From Nocardia cyriacigeorgica NBRC 100375 (GTDB lineage: Bacteria > Actinomycetota > Actinomycetes > Mycobacteriales > Mycobacteriaceae): a stretch of 64,000 nucleotides of DNA. The stretch is taken from NCBI RefSeq assembly GCF_000308555.1, contig NZ_BAFY01000074.1:30282-94281 (forward strand). Reading direction: 5' to 3'. This document shows, piece after piece, positions 32,639 to 41,250 of the stretch (position 1 is the first letter of the stretch; every line of letters begins with the position of its first letter). The notes under the pieces were generated by a model, which saw nothing but the letters and a program-made list of their open reading frames with translations, was not told the origin of the DNA and did no database searches. A program made the position numbers and the translations under genes.

Positions 32639-35191
32639 ATGGGATGGCTCGGCATGACTGTCGATATCGGGGTCTCTGTTGCGATGAGCCGGCTACCGGG
32701 CGGTTTCCTGGTGAAGGGAGCTCTCGCGGGCGCAACTGGCGGGGCTCTGGGGCGGATGGCTGACGGTGAGGGCGTCGGCGGTGCCATCGACGGGGCATGG
32801 CGAGGCGCGGTCGGCGGCGCAATCGGCTACGGTGCCGGAAGAGGCCTGGGGAGTTTGACGACCGCGCGAACCGGCGCAGCGAACAAGGCACTCGCAACTG
32901 CCACTCAGAACAGCGACGATGCGGCGAAGGCGCTGGCGGGGGCGCGTAAACAAGTATCCGCAGCCCAAGCGAATGCGAATAAAGCGCTCAACAAGCTCAA
33001 CGCGGCCAATAAAGCCCTCGGCGGGGCCAAGAAGGGCTCGAAAGCAGCAAAGAAGGCAGCTGCCGACGTCACCCGGCATCGGACTGCGTTGAGTAAAGCC
33101 AATACGCAGGTCAAGAAGGCGACGTCAGCGCGAAAGGACGCTGTTTCGACGCGTAATACCGCGCGCGACGCCAAATTGGCTGCGCAGGCCAAAGCCGACC
33201 GTTGGAAGAAGTTCGAGGGGGTCTTCGGGGCGCCACCCAAATGGAGTTGGAAGGGCGGCTGGGGTACCAGCAGCCTGGTGGGTCTCGGGTCGATGATCGG
33301 CGCACAGGGTGGCAATCTTTTCAGCTTCCTGGGGAGCGATTCCAATGGCGGCGGGACGAACCAGCCCACTAAACCCGACCTCATATGGGTCGGGGATGCG
33401 GCGGCTGGTGATCTGCTCGGCGAGGATCCATTCGTCTACGACCCCGCGGTCTACCCGGGAACCGGCTTTCTGCTCCAGCCGAAGGATCTAGACCAGCAAG
33501 TCGCCAATTGGTATGGCGGTCCGACCGGGTCGCTGGCCGAGTCGCTGGCCGACAATTACCGGATGTTCGGCGACCTGGAGAAGATGGAGAACCTCTCGGT
33601 GGGCGCCACGCCCACCCTGAAGAGCCCGACCGGTGGGCTCGACGCCGGTAGTGCCGCGATCAAGGAGTACATCGAGGTTCGGAAGGCTTTGAACGACAAC
33701 GCCGCCAATTTCGACAGCATCCAAGAGCAGCTGAATGTCGAGCTGAAGAAGGTCGAGGAAGTCTCCTTGGCCGGGCAGGAGAACATCTCCGACCTGATCA
33801 TGGGCATCAATGCCGCAGTCGTCACGGGCGACGGCTCCGTGGTCTCGTTCGTTGAACTCATCGGCACGGCCATCGGGGAAGTGCAGACCAATACCGAGGA
33901 GGGCACGACCAAGACCACCGATATCGCCACTACCATTGCCGAATGGGAGAAGAAGCTCGCCGCCAACGATAAGGCTTGGGAAGCGAAGCTCGCCGACGCC
34001 GTCAAGAAGTTCGAGCAGCAGAACCAGGGTATGCAGCCGCCTGGTGTGCAATACCCCGGCGGGCAGTACCCAGGCGCGCAGAACACCGGCCAGAACAACA
34101 CCGGCGTAGACAATCCGTTCGATCCCGGCAAGATCGAGCCCATCGACGATGTGAAGCCGCCCCAGATCGACGTGCCGGAAATCGACACACCTGGTCGGGA
34201 TGGTTCGGATCTGCCGGGGCGTACTGATCCGATCGACGGGGGTATCACCGACCCGACCAAGAACGATCCGCTGACCCCGATCGGCTCGAATCCGGATTCC
34301 GGGATCGGCTCGGGGTCGAATCCTGGCATGAATCCGGGGATGAATCCGGGGATGTCGCCCGCGATGTCTCCCGGCATGGATCCGATGGGCATGATGCTGC
34401 CTGCGCTCATGTCGATGATGAACCAGCGCGGTCTTGCCGATACCGATATGGCGGGCCGCCGCGATATCGACCCGCGCCGGTTCGAACGCGATCGGCTGGC
34501 CACCTCACCACCGCCGGTCCCGCCGCAGGCGCCGACCACACCGTGGTCGAACCAAGGAAACAACGCTGCGGCAAGTGCGCCGGTGCAGCAGGCGAGTGCT
34601 CCGACCGGTTCTGGTGTCACGCCGGCGGCCAACACCACCCCGCCGCCCGGCCGGATTCCCGGGCCCGACGGCGGCATCGTCTACACCTTCCCCGACGGCC
34701 GGACCCAGAAGGTGTCCGAAAACGTCGCGAAGGCATTGGATGCCGCGTTCGCCGACAAGTCCGGCACCAGCGCGAAGGAGGCGTACAAGAACACGGCCGC
34801 GAAGTGGGAGGAAGACAAGCGGGCAGGCGATTCGGTGGATCCCAGCCAGCTCATGACCGGCGATATCGCCACCTGGACAGCCGATACGGTTGCCGGGGAA
34901 CCGCGCAGCACGCTGGTGCCCGATGACAAGGGCGGTGAGGCGCGCACGGCGCTGCTCGTGGTGTTCGGTCCGGCCGAAAGCGGCACGCTGGAGGCGATCT
35001 GCGGCGGCGAGCTGCAGCAGTTCACCCCGGAGTTGAGCGATGCTCAGGGCGCCTTCGGCGAATTCTCCGGCTTCCGTCGTCCACGCAATATCGAGCTCGC
35101 CGCACCGAAGGGTGACACCGACACCGGGGTGCCGACCGGTGACCCGGCGGCGACGCAGGCCGGAGCGGTTCCGGTGGTCGCACCGGTGTGA
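32639..35191 (+). CDS. ESX-locus glycine-zipper and coiled-coil protein with shared C-terminal domain (2)
   Basis: This 850-residue protein has no recognised family. It has a Gly-rich zipper at about 20-75 (AGATGGALGRM, GAVGGAIGYGAGRGLG), an Ala/Lys/Asn-rich coiled coil at about 85-190 of low complexity (NKALNKLNAANKALGGAKKG), a globular part at about 195-300, and helices to about 450. A Pro/Gly/Asn linker with NPGMNPGMNPGM repeats and the Met patch GMMLPALMSMMNQRG at about 585 follows. The C-terminal shared domain begins at IVYTFPDGRTQKVS (about 680) and includes LMTGDIATW. ATG 32639 follows AGGAGG at ideal distance, 10 bases after the preceding gene. Confidence 0.6.
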   Translation: MGWLGMTVDIGVSVAMSRLPGGFLVKGALAGATGGALGRMADGEGVGGAIDGAWRGAVGGAIGYGAGRGLGSLTTARTGAANKALATATQNSDDAAKALAGARKQVSAAQANANKALNKLNAANKALGGAKKGSKAAKKAAADVTRHRTALSKANTQVKKATSARKDAVSTRNTARDAKLAAQAKADRWKKFEGVFGAPPKWSWKGGWGTSSLVGLGSMIGAQGGNLFSFLGSDSNGGGTNQPTKPDLIWVGDAAAGDLLGEDPFVYDPAVYPGTGFLLQPKDLDQQVANWYGGPTGSLAESLADNYRMFGDLEKMENLSVGATPTLKSPTGGLDAGSAAIKEYIEVRKALNDNAANFDSIQEQLNVELKKVEEVSLAGQENISDLIMGINAAVVTGDGSVVSFVELIGTAIGEVQTNTEEGTTKTTDIATTIAEWEKKLAANDKAWEAKLADAVKKFEQQNQGMQPPGVQYPGGQYPGAQNTGQNNTGVDNPFDPGKIEPIDDVKPPQIDVPEIDTPGRDGSDLPGRTDPIDGGITDPTKNDPLTPIGSNPDSGIGSGSNPGMNPGMNPGMSPAMSPGMDPMGMMLPALMSMMNQRGLADTDMAGRRDIDPRRFERDRLATSPPPVPPQAPTTPWSNQGNNAAASAPVQQASAPTGSGVTPAANTTPPPGRIPGPDGGIVYTFPDGRTQKVSENVAKALDAAFADKSGTSAKEAYKNTAAKWEEDKRAGDSVDPSQLMTGDIATWTADTVAGEPRSTLVPDDKGGEARTALLVVFGPAESGTLEAICGGELQQFTPELSDAQGAFGEFSGFRRPRNIELAAPKGDTDTGVPTGDPAATQAGAVPVVAPV

Positions 35192-35216
35192 GTTCGACAG
35201 GGGAAGGAGATCGGGT

Positions 35217-36731
35217 ATGGCGATGAACGTCGATCCGGACGAGCTCGTCGCAGTGGCGGCCCGGGCGGCCGAACTGGCGCGCACCACGGGCGCTGCGATC
35301 CCGCGTGGCTGGGTCATGCCCGCGGGCGCCGACCCGATCTCCGCCGAGGCCGTGCCTCGGCTCAACGCGCAAGCCGGTGCGCTGTTCAACGGAATCATCC
35401 AGATTCTGAACCAGATTCAGAAGCATGCGCACAACATCGGCGCCGCGGCAGTGGATTACACCCGCGCCGACGACGAGGGCGGGCGACGCATCGGCGGTAA
35501 GGGCAGCGAGGTGGCGACCAACCCGGTGCCCGCGGTGGAACAGATCGGGCAGCGTCGCCTGCCTCCTGCGCTGACCGTCCCGCCGGCGGGCGGGTCGGTG
35601 GACCCACTGACCTTCGCGCAGCAGTTGCACAATGGTCCCGGTCCGGGATCGGCGTTGCGTTTCGCCGATTCGGTCCGCACCTTCGCCGCGGGCACCTATG
35701 CCGAAGCGCTCGGGCTCATCGATCACGCCGCCGGCATCATGCGCAAGTGGACGCCCGTCGGTACCAAGGTCGCCGACGATCTCACCGCATACCGCGGTGT
35801 ACTCGATCAGCTCGGCTCCGGGCTCGGAAGACTGGCAGAGGGCGTGGATTCCTACGGCAACGCCTTCCGCACCGCCAAGGCGAAACACCCGACCCCGCAG
35901 GAGATCATCGCCGCGCGCAAACAGCTCGTCGCGGCCATGCGGTCCAAGAACCAGGCCGCCGTGTCGGCGGCGCTGGCGAAGTTCCAGGAGCAGAACGCCC
36001 GCTCGGCCGAAACGGTGACCGGGTACACCGCAGAAGTCGAATCCAAGGTGCCGGCTGCTGCCGCCGACGCAGCGGCCGCCGGCGCCGGCACAGGCGGCGC
36101 TACCGGTGGCGCGGAGCAGGGTGGCGGCTCCGGCAGCGGCAGCGAGGCGGCGATGATGCAGATGCTGCCCGCCCTGCTCAGTGCGATGGGCGGCATGGGC
36201 AATATGGCGGGTATGGGTGCGGGCGAGGAGCCCCTGTACGACGACTACGCCAGTGAATACGACGATCTCGGTGTGCCGGACTTCGGTTCGGCCGGTTTCG
36301 GCGGTGGTGGCGGCGGTTTCGGTGGCGGCGGCGCGGGCGGAATACCCTCGGCCGCGGATGTGAGCGAATACGCGGTCGGGCCGATGCCGACCGCATCGAC
36401 GACCGGCGGGACGGGCGCCTCATCGTTGCCGCGTGCTCCGGTGATCGAACCGCTGGCCGGAGCATCGTCGAGTGGTTCAGGCGCCGCGCGCGGTGCCGGC
36501 ATGCCGATGATGCCGTACATGCCGATGGCGCCGGGCGCTGGTGGCGCGGGACAGGGCAATAACGAACGCAACCGAGTCGTCGCATGGCATCCGGACCGAT
36601 TGATGTATGTCGACGACACCCCGCATACCGAGGCCGTGATCGGCGAAAGGCCGACCATCGCGCCCACGGTGACCGCACCGACCCCGACGCCAGGAAATCA
36701 GGCGCCGACCCAATCCGGAGGTTCCGCATGA
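35217..36731 (+). CDS. EspB-like ESX secreted protein with PE-type N-terminal domain
   Basis: In this 504-residue protein, residues 1-95 follow the PE-domain helical hairpin (DPDELVAVAARAAELARTTG ... ADPISAEAVPRLNAQAGALF) and end with DYTRADD, a YxxxD/E-type T7SS export signal. A second long helical domain (about 125-280) resembles the PPE-like half of EspB. A Gly-rich, Met-rich tail (MMQMLPALLSAMGGMGNM, FGGGGGGFGGGG) then becomes Pro-rich. Mycobacterial EspB is secreted by ESX-1 and forms ring oligomers. ATG 35217 has AAGGAG at a good distance. The ATGA overlap couples it to the EspL-like gene. Confidence 0.75.
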   Translation: MAMNVDPDELVAVAARAAELARTTGAAIPRGWVMPAGADPISAEAVPRLNAQAGALFNGIIQILNQIQKHAHNIGAAAVDYTRADDEGGRRIGGKGSEVATNPVPAVEQIGQRRLPPALTVPPAGGSVDPLTFAQQLHNGPGPGSALRFADSVRTFAAGTYAEALGLIDHAAGIMRKWTPVGTKVADDLTAYRGVLDQLGSGLGRLAEGVDSYGNAFRTAKAKHPTPQEIIAARKQLVAAMRSKNQAAVSAALAKFQEQNARSAETVTGYTAEVESKVPAAAADAAAAGAGTGGATGGAEQGGGSGSGSEAAMMQMLPALLSAMGGMGNMAGMGAGEEPLYDDYASEYDDLGVPDFGSAGFGGGGGGFGGGGAGGIPSAADVSEYAVGPMPTASTTGGTGASSLPRAPVIEPLAGASSSGSGAARGAGMPMMPYMPMAPGAGGAGQGNNERNRVVAWHPDRLMYVDDTPHTEAVIGERPTIAPTVTAPTPTPGNQAPTQSGGSA

Positions 36732-37078
36732 GCAATATCCATCCAGATGTCCAGGCGGCACTGGACGCGGCCCGCGATCTACGCCATCGCATCGCCGACC
36801 TACGCGAGCGCATCGATGCCGTGCGCGCCCGCAGGCCGTCGCCGTCCGGCGCGGTGATCCCCGAGGTGGACGCGATGGGCCGGCTCACCGGGCTGTACCT
36901 CGCACCTGGCACGACCGACCGTTTCACCAGTGCGGAGCTGGTGGAGGACATCATGGCCGCCATCCGGGAGAGCACCGGAGACGCCGCCCGGCAGTACCAG
37001 GTGATCATGGGTACCGTCGCGGCCGATGAGGCCGAGCGCACCGAAGCAGAGCCCACCGCCGCGGGTGCCCCGTCGTGA
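36728..37078 (+). CDS. YbaB/EspL-like small protein
   Basis: This 116-residue protein has an N-terminal coiled-coil helix (ALDAARDLRHRIADLRERID) followed by the YbaB-type strand-strand-helix (DAMGRLTGLYLAPGTTDRFTS, LVEDIMAAIRESTGDAARQY). EspL in ESX-1 has this fold and stabilises secreted Esp proteins; YbaB relatives bind nucleoids. Location directly after the EspB-like gene with a 4-base overlap matches the espB-espL pairing of ESX-1, so a chaperone-like role for the upstream protein is likely. ATG 36728 is fixed by that overlap. Confidence 0.7.
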   Translation: MSNIHPDVQAALDAARDLRHRIADLRERIDAVRARRPSPSGAVIPEVDAMGRLTGLYLAPGTTDRFTSAELVEDIMAAIRESTGDAARQYQVIMGTVAADEAERTEAEPTAAGAPS

Positions 37079-37836
37079 GCGACGGCTCGGTCACCACCGC
37101 CGACGTGGTGCGCTGGCTACATCAGGAAGGCCTGTCGCGGCTCGCGGCGGTCGGTGCGAACCGGCCCGAACCGGTGGCCGCATACACCATCGACGTCAGC
37201 TCGGGCATGGTGACGGTGCATCCGGCGGCCACGGGTGGCAAGGGCTCCGATACCAGCAGTATCGCGGCCGACGATCTGCCGCATCCTGGTGGTTCGACCG
37301 GGCGGCTGGTCATCGTCGGAATCACCACCGCCGAATCGATCCTGGTGGTGAACCTGGCGGCGTCGCTGATGATCTCGATCGACGGTGATTTTCCCGAAGG
37401 CGCCGCCCGCGCCTGGGTGAGCCAATTGCTGTTGAATCCGGATGTCACCTTGACCACCAACTGCACCGACGTCGCCGTCGAGGCGACGCCGCGCTGCAAA
37501 CAAGCGTTCATTCCCGGCGGTGGTGGCTCCATCATCAGCGTGGACGACGGAACGCCTCCCGTCACCACCATCACCCTCAACGCGGCCGCTGACGGACCCG
37601 ATCGCCTCGACATCGCGGTCGATGGGATGGGCGAGATGTATCTCGGTACCAAGTTCTGGCAGGTGCGACATGTCATGAAAATCAGCGACGGCGCGTGGTC
37701 GGCGTTGACCGGCACCCTCGCGGGCGAGAGCGCCGCGCCGACGGCGGACATCGGACCTGGCGCGGGCGCGACGGCCCCGGCCACCGACCGGCCGCCACTC
37801 ATTTCCAGCCGACCGACAGTGGAGAACATTCGATGA
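37075..37836 (+). CDS. uncharacterised ESX-locus protein
   Basis: This 253-residue protein of unknown family has an N-terminal helix (TADVVRWLHQEGLSRLAAVG), then mostly beta-type sequence with alternating hydrophobic residues (RLVIVGITTAESILVVNLAA, TTITLNAAADGPDRLDIAVD). It ends in a Pro/Ala/Thr-rich tail. No signal peptide and no membrane helix are visible. GTG 37075 overlaps the EspL-like stop by four bases, and its stop overlaps the next start by four bases, so it belongs to a tightly coupled set of four ESX accessory genes. A chaperone or assembly role is possible only by context. Confidence 0.55.
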   Translation: MSDGSVTTADVVRWLHQEGLSRLAAVGANRPEPVAAYTIDVSSGMVTVHPAATGGKGSDTSSIAADDLPHPGGSTGRLVIVGITTAESILVVNLAASLMISIDGDFPEGAARAWVSQLLLNPDVTLTTNCTDVAVEATPRCKQAFIPGGGGSIISVDDGTPPVTTITLNAAADGPDRLDIAVDGMGEMYLGTKFWQVRHVMKISDGAWSALTGTLAGESAAPTADIGPGAGATAPATDRPPLISSRPTVENIR

Positions 37837-38189
37837 CCGACGACCGACCGATCGACTACGACGACGAGAGCGACGACACCGCGCCGGACTGGTCCGCCAT
37901 GATCTACGAGGTCTTCAACCCCGACCACACGGTCGGTGTGGCCTGCGACCGTGACGGTGAGGTGGTCGGCCTGCACCTGACCGACGAAGCCCGCGACAAC
38001 GGCGATACGTGGCTCGCGGCCGAGATCCTGCGGGTTGCGAAGCTGGCGCATCTGAAATCACGGGTCGGGTTGCGCACCGAGATGGAGCACAAGGGCACCC
38101 GCCCGTACACGATCGATGCCTTCGATCTGCCCACCGAAACGTCCTACCGGGCAATGGAAGCCGCGGAATTCGGGTCATCAGCCCGCTGA
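37833..38189 (+). CDS. EspH/EspD-like small acidic protein
   Basis: The 118-residue protein has an acidic N-terminus (DDRPIDYDDESDDTAPDW) followed by a YbaB-like segment, EVFNPDHTVGVACDRDGEV, LHLTDEARDNGDTWLAAEIL and RVAKLAHLKSRVG. EspH and EspD of ESX-1 have the equivalent FTVTNP ... LMDGRI ... HVELTD ... LADEI ... ADLARQKA pattern, so this is likely a homologue; EspH is a chaperone-like factor for ESX-1 substrates. Start ATG 37833 lies in an ATGA overlap with the previous gene. No export signal is seen. Confidence 0.65.
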   Translation: MTDDRPIDYDDESDDTAPDWSAMIYEVFNPDHTVGVACDRDGEVVGLHLTDEARDNGDTWLAAEILRVAKLAHLKSRVGLRTEMEHKGTRPYTIDAFDLPTETSYRAMEAAEFGSSAR

Positions 38190-38222
38190 CCACCAGAACC
38201 TACGCGCAGACAGGGAGCCGAC

Positions 38223-38528
38223 ATGCTGGATATGGAAGAACCACCAGAGGTGATCGCCGCCGCGGGCACCTTCGTCCGCGCTATCGAGACGGTCAATGGG
38301 CAGGTGGGGTCCATCACCGACGCGCTGGTGCATTTCCGCAATGCTGATTCCCCGCTCGACCATGCGACGGATACGGTGCTCGACTGGATCGTCGAGGTCT
38401 TCACCGCGAGCCGCTCCACCAGCGCGAATTCATTGCTGGAGACGCTCGTTCAGACCACTGCCGGAGCCACCGCCGTCGAATCGGCCGATCTCGACGGCGC
38501 GACGCGGGTGCGGCGCCAAACGATCTGA
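38223..38528 (+). CDS. EspC-like small helical ESX protein
   Basis: This 101-residue protein has two predicted helices separated at about residue 40, WXG100-like in size but without the WxG turn. Its end, TTAGATAVESADLDGATRVR, matches the last helix of EspC-type proteins except that the Tyr of YxxxD is Val. EspC proteins are small ESX-dependent secreted factors that may polymerise. It is the last short gene before the long protein at 38544, with only 15 bases between. ATG 38223 follows GGGAG. Confidence 0.5.
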   Translation: MLDMEEPPEVIAAAGTFVRAIETVNGQVGSITDALVHFRNADSPLDHATDTVLDWIVEVFTASRSTSANSLLETLVQTTAGATAVESADLDGATRVRRQTI

Positions 38529-38543
38529 GCGCCGGAACCCTGG

Positions 38544-41150
38544 ATGGAGCCAGATCAGTCGAGCCCCCATTGGCAGGCCATCGTCGGTGACGACTGGCCC
38601 GATATCTCACCCTCGGATTGGCGAGGCCTGGAACAGGTCGTGCGCACCGGTGCGGCGGCGTTGAACATCGGCGATGCCGGGCGGGCACGCCGGGCCTTCG
38701 ACGATGTGGTGCGGGCAAGTGCGGGTTTGGAGTCGGTCAAGGAGCGGATGCGGGTGCAGCAGCACGGCCCGCAGGCCTTTGCCGACGCATTGTCCGCGGC
38801 CGCCGACACCTTCGGCGCGTTCGCGGACCTGGTGTACCGCACCAGGAATCAGATCCTCGATATCGTCGATCGCGCCGACCGGCGGATCGCGGCGATCGAG
38901 GCCGAACCCGACGACGATGACGCTCCTGGCGATTCCAGCGATGATGATTCCGCCGAGGAGGACGCCGCCGAAGCGGCCGACCGTAGCGCCCGGATCTCCG
39001 CCGAGGTCTCCGCCGCCAGGGCAGAAGTCGTCGATATCGTGCGCACCGCTGTGCAAGCGATCAATCCGCAAGAGCTGCCCTCGTTGGCCGCGATCGCCGA
39101 TGCGCTCGGACAGCCGAGTCCATGGGGTGGCCGGCACGGCGGTGGCTCCGACGCCCCACCGCGGGTGCGGCGCCCGTCCGAGGTGCATCAACCTGTGATC
39201 GGTCCGGTGCCGGGATTCGAATTGCCGCATCTCGCGCCGCGTGATCTGGTGCATCTGCCGGGATTACGGACCATCGACTTGCCGGGGCTGCTGGCGCCGT
39301 TGTTCGACGGCTTGATCGAAATCCTCGAGCGGCCGGAGATCGTCGAGGTCGATCAGCCGATAGCCACCGGGCCCGATGCGCCGGTGTCCACCGATCCCGC
39401 GCCCCGAGCCCAGGCTCCCATCGAGTCGTCGCCGCCACCGCCCGCTGCGCCGGGGCAGGACCCGGTTCCCGGGGGCGCACCGGTCAATGCCCGGCCACCG
39501 GCGCCGATGGCGGATCCGATCGATCGCCCCGACCACCGCGACAGCACACAGCCAGTCGATCGCCTGGCCGACCACCGGCAGCCGGGTGCCGGGCCCTCGG
39601 ACGAGCCGGCCGCGGCAGGTGCCGATCATCGTGGGCGTGGTCGAGGGGTCTCCGAGGCTGCGGCGTCGCGAGATGCGGCATCGGACGCCGGCCCCACCGT
39701 CTCGAACGACCATCCCGATCCGGCAGAATTGTCGTTGCTCGCGGGAGCAGCCGGCAGCCAACAGGATTCGAACGATCAACAGTCGGCAGGACCGGCTGTG
39801 TTGCCACCCCCGATCATGGCCACCGGCCCAGCGGCGGCGAACCCGCAGGTGCCGGCAGGCGCGCCCGCGGCCAGCGCGCCATCCACCAATCAGGTGGGGG
39901 CCTCTGCCGCAGCCGACCCCGGCAGAACACAGGCACCCGCGCCGAAGCCAGGTGTCATCTCCGCCCCGGCGGCTGCCGGCGGTGTCGCTCCACCCGGCGT
40001 GTCCGCCCCGGGGGCGGGGAAGGGACAACCGACTGCCGAACCCGGGCATAGCGCGGAGCGATCGGCGGAATCCGAAGCGAACAGCAGTGATCTGCGTGCC
40101 GTCGTCGGCGCAGCGATGACTGCCTCGGCGGCCCCCGCCTTCTTGCTCGGCGCCCGCGTCGACGGCGATCTGGTGCTTGCCCGGACCCTGCTCGGTGGTG
40201 TGCTGGCAGCTGTCGACGCCGGTGCCATCGGCGTGGACTGGGCGGTATCGGTCATGCGTCATGCGGGGGGAGTCAGCGCGTTCATCACCTCCAACGAGGG
40301 CCGCGGCTGGCTGCCATCCGGTGTGTATCTGCCGCGGGAGATGACGACCCCCTGGATGTGGTCGGTTTCGGATGGCGTCGCATGGGAGGGCGTCGCCGAC
40401 CCCGCACGCGTGCTCGCCGAATTCGCAGTGGCGTGGGGACGCAAATCGGGCGCTCGGCTGACCGCGCTGGTATCGGCCCAACCCATCGATCGCCGATTGC
40501 GTGGGCAACTCGGTGAGGTGGCGCTGGAGGGTTCGGTCCAGCCGTCGAACACCATGGATATGACGTCCTCGGACGGCGGCCGGGTCGACAGGCTGGAGCT
40601 GATCGCGTCACCGAAACTGTTGCAGCGGGTCGCGAAAGTACCCGCCAACGGCATCGGCCCACGCTGCCTCGACCTGGCCCTTGACGCCCATACCCGGGTG
40701 GCTGCCGGCGGGTTCACCTCGCCCGAGGCGATGGGCGCGCCGCAACAACGCGAACGTATCCTCACCACGCTGCGGCGCGGACGCGAGGTGCCCGCCGAAT
40801 GGTGGGAGGAACTACTGGACACCGATGACCTGCTGGCCGCAACGATCCTGCCGAAAAGATTCGACGTCGCACGGATCACGCTGGGGGAACTGCGTTCCGA
40901 GCTGGACGGCGCCGCCGCGGCCGAGTTGCGGGCCCTGCGGTCGCTGGTGTTCGAACGCCGCTGCAACGAGCTGGTGCTGCTGGCCGGTAACCCGACTCGG
41001 CAGGAGCTGCGCGACGCGGTGTACGCCCACGGGCAGGTCGTCGGGCATCCGGCGCTGACCGAAGGTGCGGGTGCCCCCGGCGGCGGTGGCTCTCGCGGCG
41101 TTGTCCGGCCCACGATCTCCACCGGGCCCGGTGGACGAGCCCGCCGGTGA
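38544..41150 (+). CDS. ESX-associated protein with DUF5631/5632-like C-terminus (1)
   Basis: In this 868-residue protein, residues 1-190 are helical with an acidic insert (DDDDAPGDSSDDDSAEED), and residues 190-530 are Pro/Ala-rich and probably disordered. Residues 535-865 form a globular domain: LVLARTLLGGVLAAVDA, AFITSNEGRGWLPSGVYLPR, VLAEFAVAWGRKSGARLTAL, RCLDLALDAHTRVAAGG. The pattern resembles the C-terminal domains of M. tuberculosis Rv3899c (ESX-2 locus) and EspK. EspK moves EspB and other substrates to the ESX-1 machine, so a substrate-escort role is plausible. A paralogue with a different N-terminus follows at 41251. Confidence 0.6.
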   Translation: MEPDQSSPHWQAIVGDDWPDISPSDWRGLEQVVRTGAAALNIGDAGRARRAFDDVVRASAGLESVKERMRVQQHGPQAFADALSAAADTFGAFADLVYRTRNQILDIVDRADRRIAAIEAEPDDDDAPGDSSDDDSAEEDAAEAADRSARISAEVSAARAEVVDIVRTAVQAINPQELPSLAAIADALGQPSPWGGRHGGGSDAPPRVRRPSEVHQPVIGPVPGFELPHLAPRDLVHLPGLRTIDLPGLLAPLFDGLIEILERPEIVEVDQPIATGPDAPVSTDPAPRAQAPIESSPPPPAAPGQDPVPGGAPVNARPPAPMADPIDRPDHRDSTQPVDRLADHRQPGAGPSDEPAAAGADHRGRGRGVSEAAASRDAASDAGPTVSNDHPDPAELSLLAGAAGSQQDSNDQQSAGPAVLPPPIMATGPAAANPQVPAGAPAASAPSTNQVGASAAADPGRTQAPAPKPGVISAPAAAGGVAPPGVSAPGAGKGQPTAEPGHSAERSAESEANSSDLRAVVGAAMTASAAPAFLLGARVDGDLVLARTLLGGVLAAVDAGAIGVDWAVSVMRHAGGVSAFITSNEGRGWLPSGVYLPREMTTPWMWSVSDGVAWEGVADPARVLAEFAVAWGRKSGARLTALVSAQPIDRRLRGQLGEVALEGSVQPSNTMDMTSSDGGRVDRLELIASPKLLQRVAKVPANGIGPRCLDLALDAHTRVAAGGFTSPEAMGAPQQRERILTTLRRGREVPAEWWEELLDTDDLLAATILPKRFDVARITLGELRSELDGAAAAELRALRSLVFERRCNELVLLAGNPTRQELRDAVYAHGQVVGHPALTEGAGAPGGGGSRGVVRPTISTGPGGRARR

Positions 41151-41189
41151 GCTCCGCCCGGCCGCGCGTACCCGCCGAGCATCATTCCC

Positions 41190-41217
41190 TCCCAATTCTG
41201 GGAAGGCTCGACAATGG
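41190..41217 (+). promoter_or_regulatory. composite promoter element before the second DUF5631/5632-like gene
   Basis: The core TCCCA-ATTC-TGGGA (41190-41203) is followed by 7 bases and ACAATGG (41211-41217); GACAAT at 41210-41215 would be the -10. Transcription would then start near 41222, 29 bases before ATG 41251. No -35 consensus is visible, so the palindrome may bind an activator. Confidence 0.6.
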
Positions 41218-41250
41218 TGGGGTCGGTGGTGGGAAGAGGATTGAGGGAGC

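Noticed and set aside
34315..34395. Tandem ATG-containing repeat coding NPGM/SPGM units, considered as a DNA repeat element
   Set aside because: It is in frame with the surrounding protein and part of the Met-rich linker.
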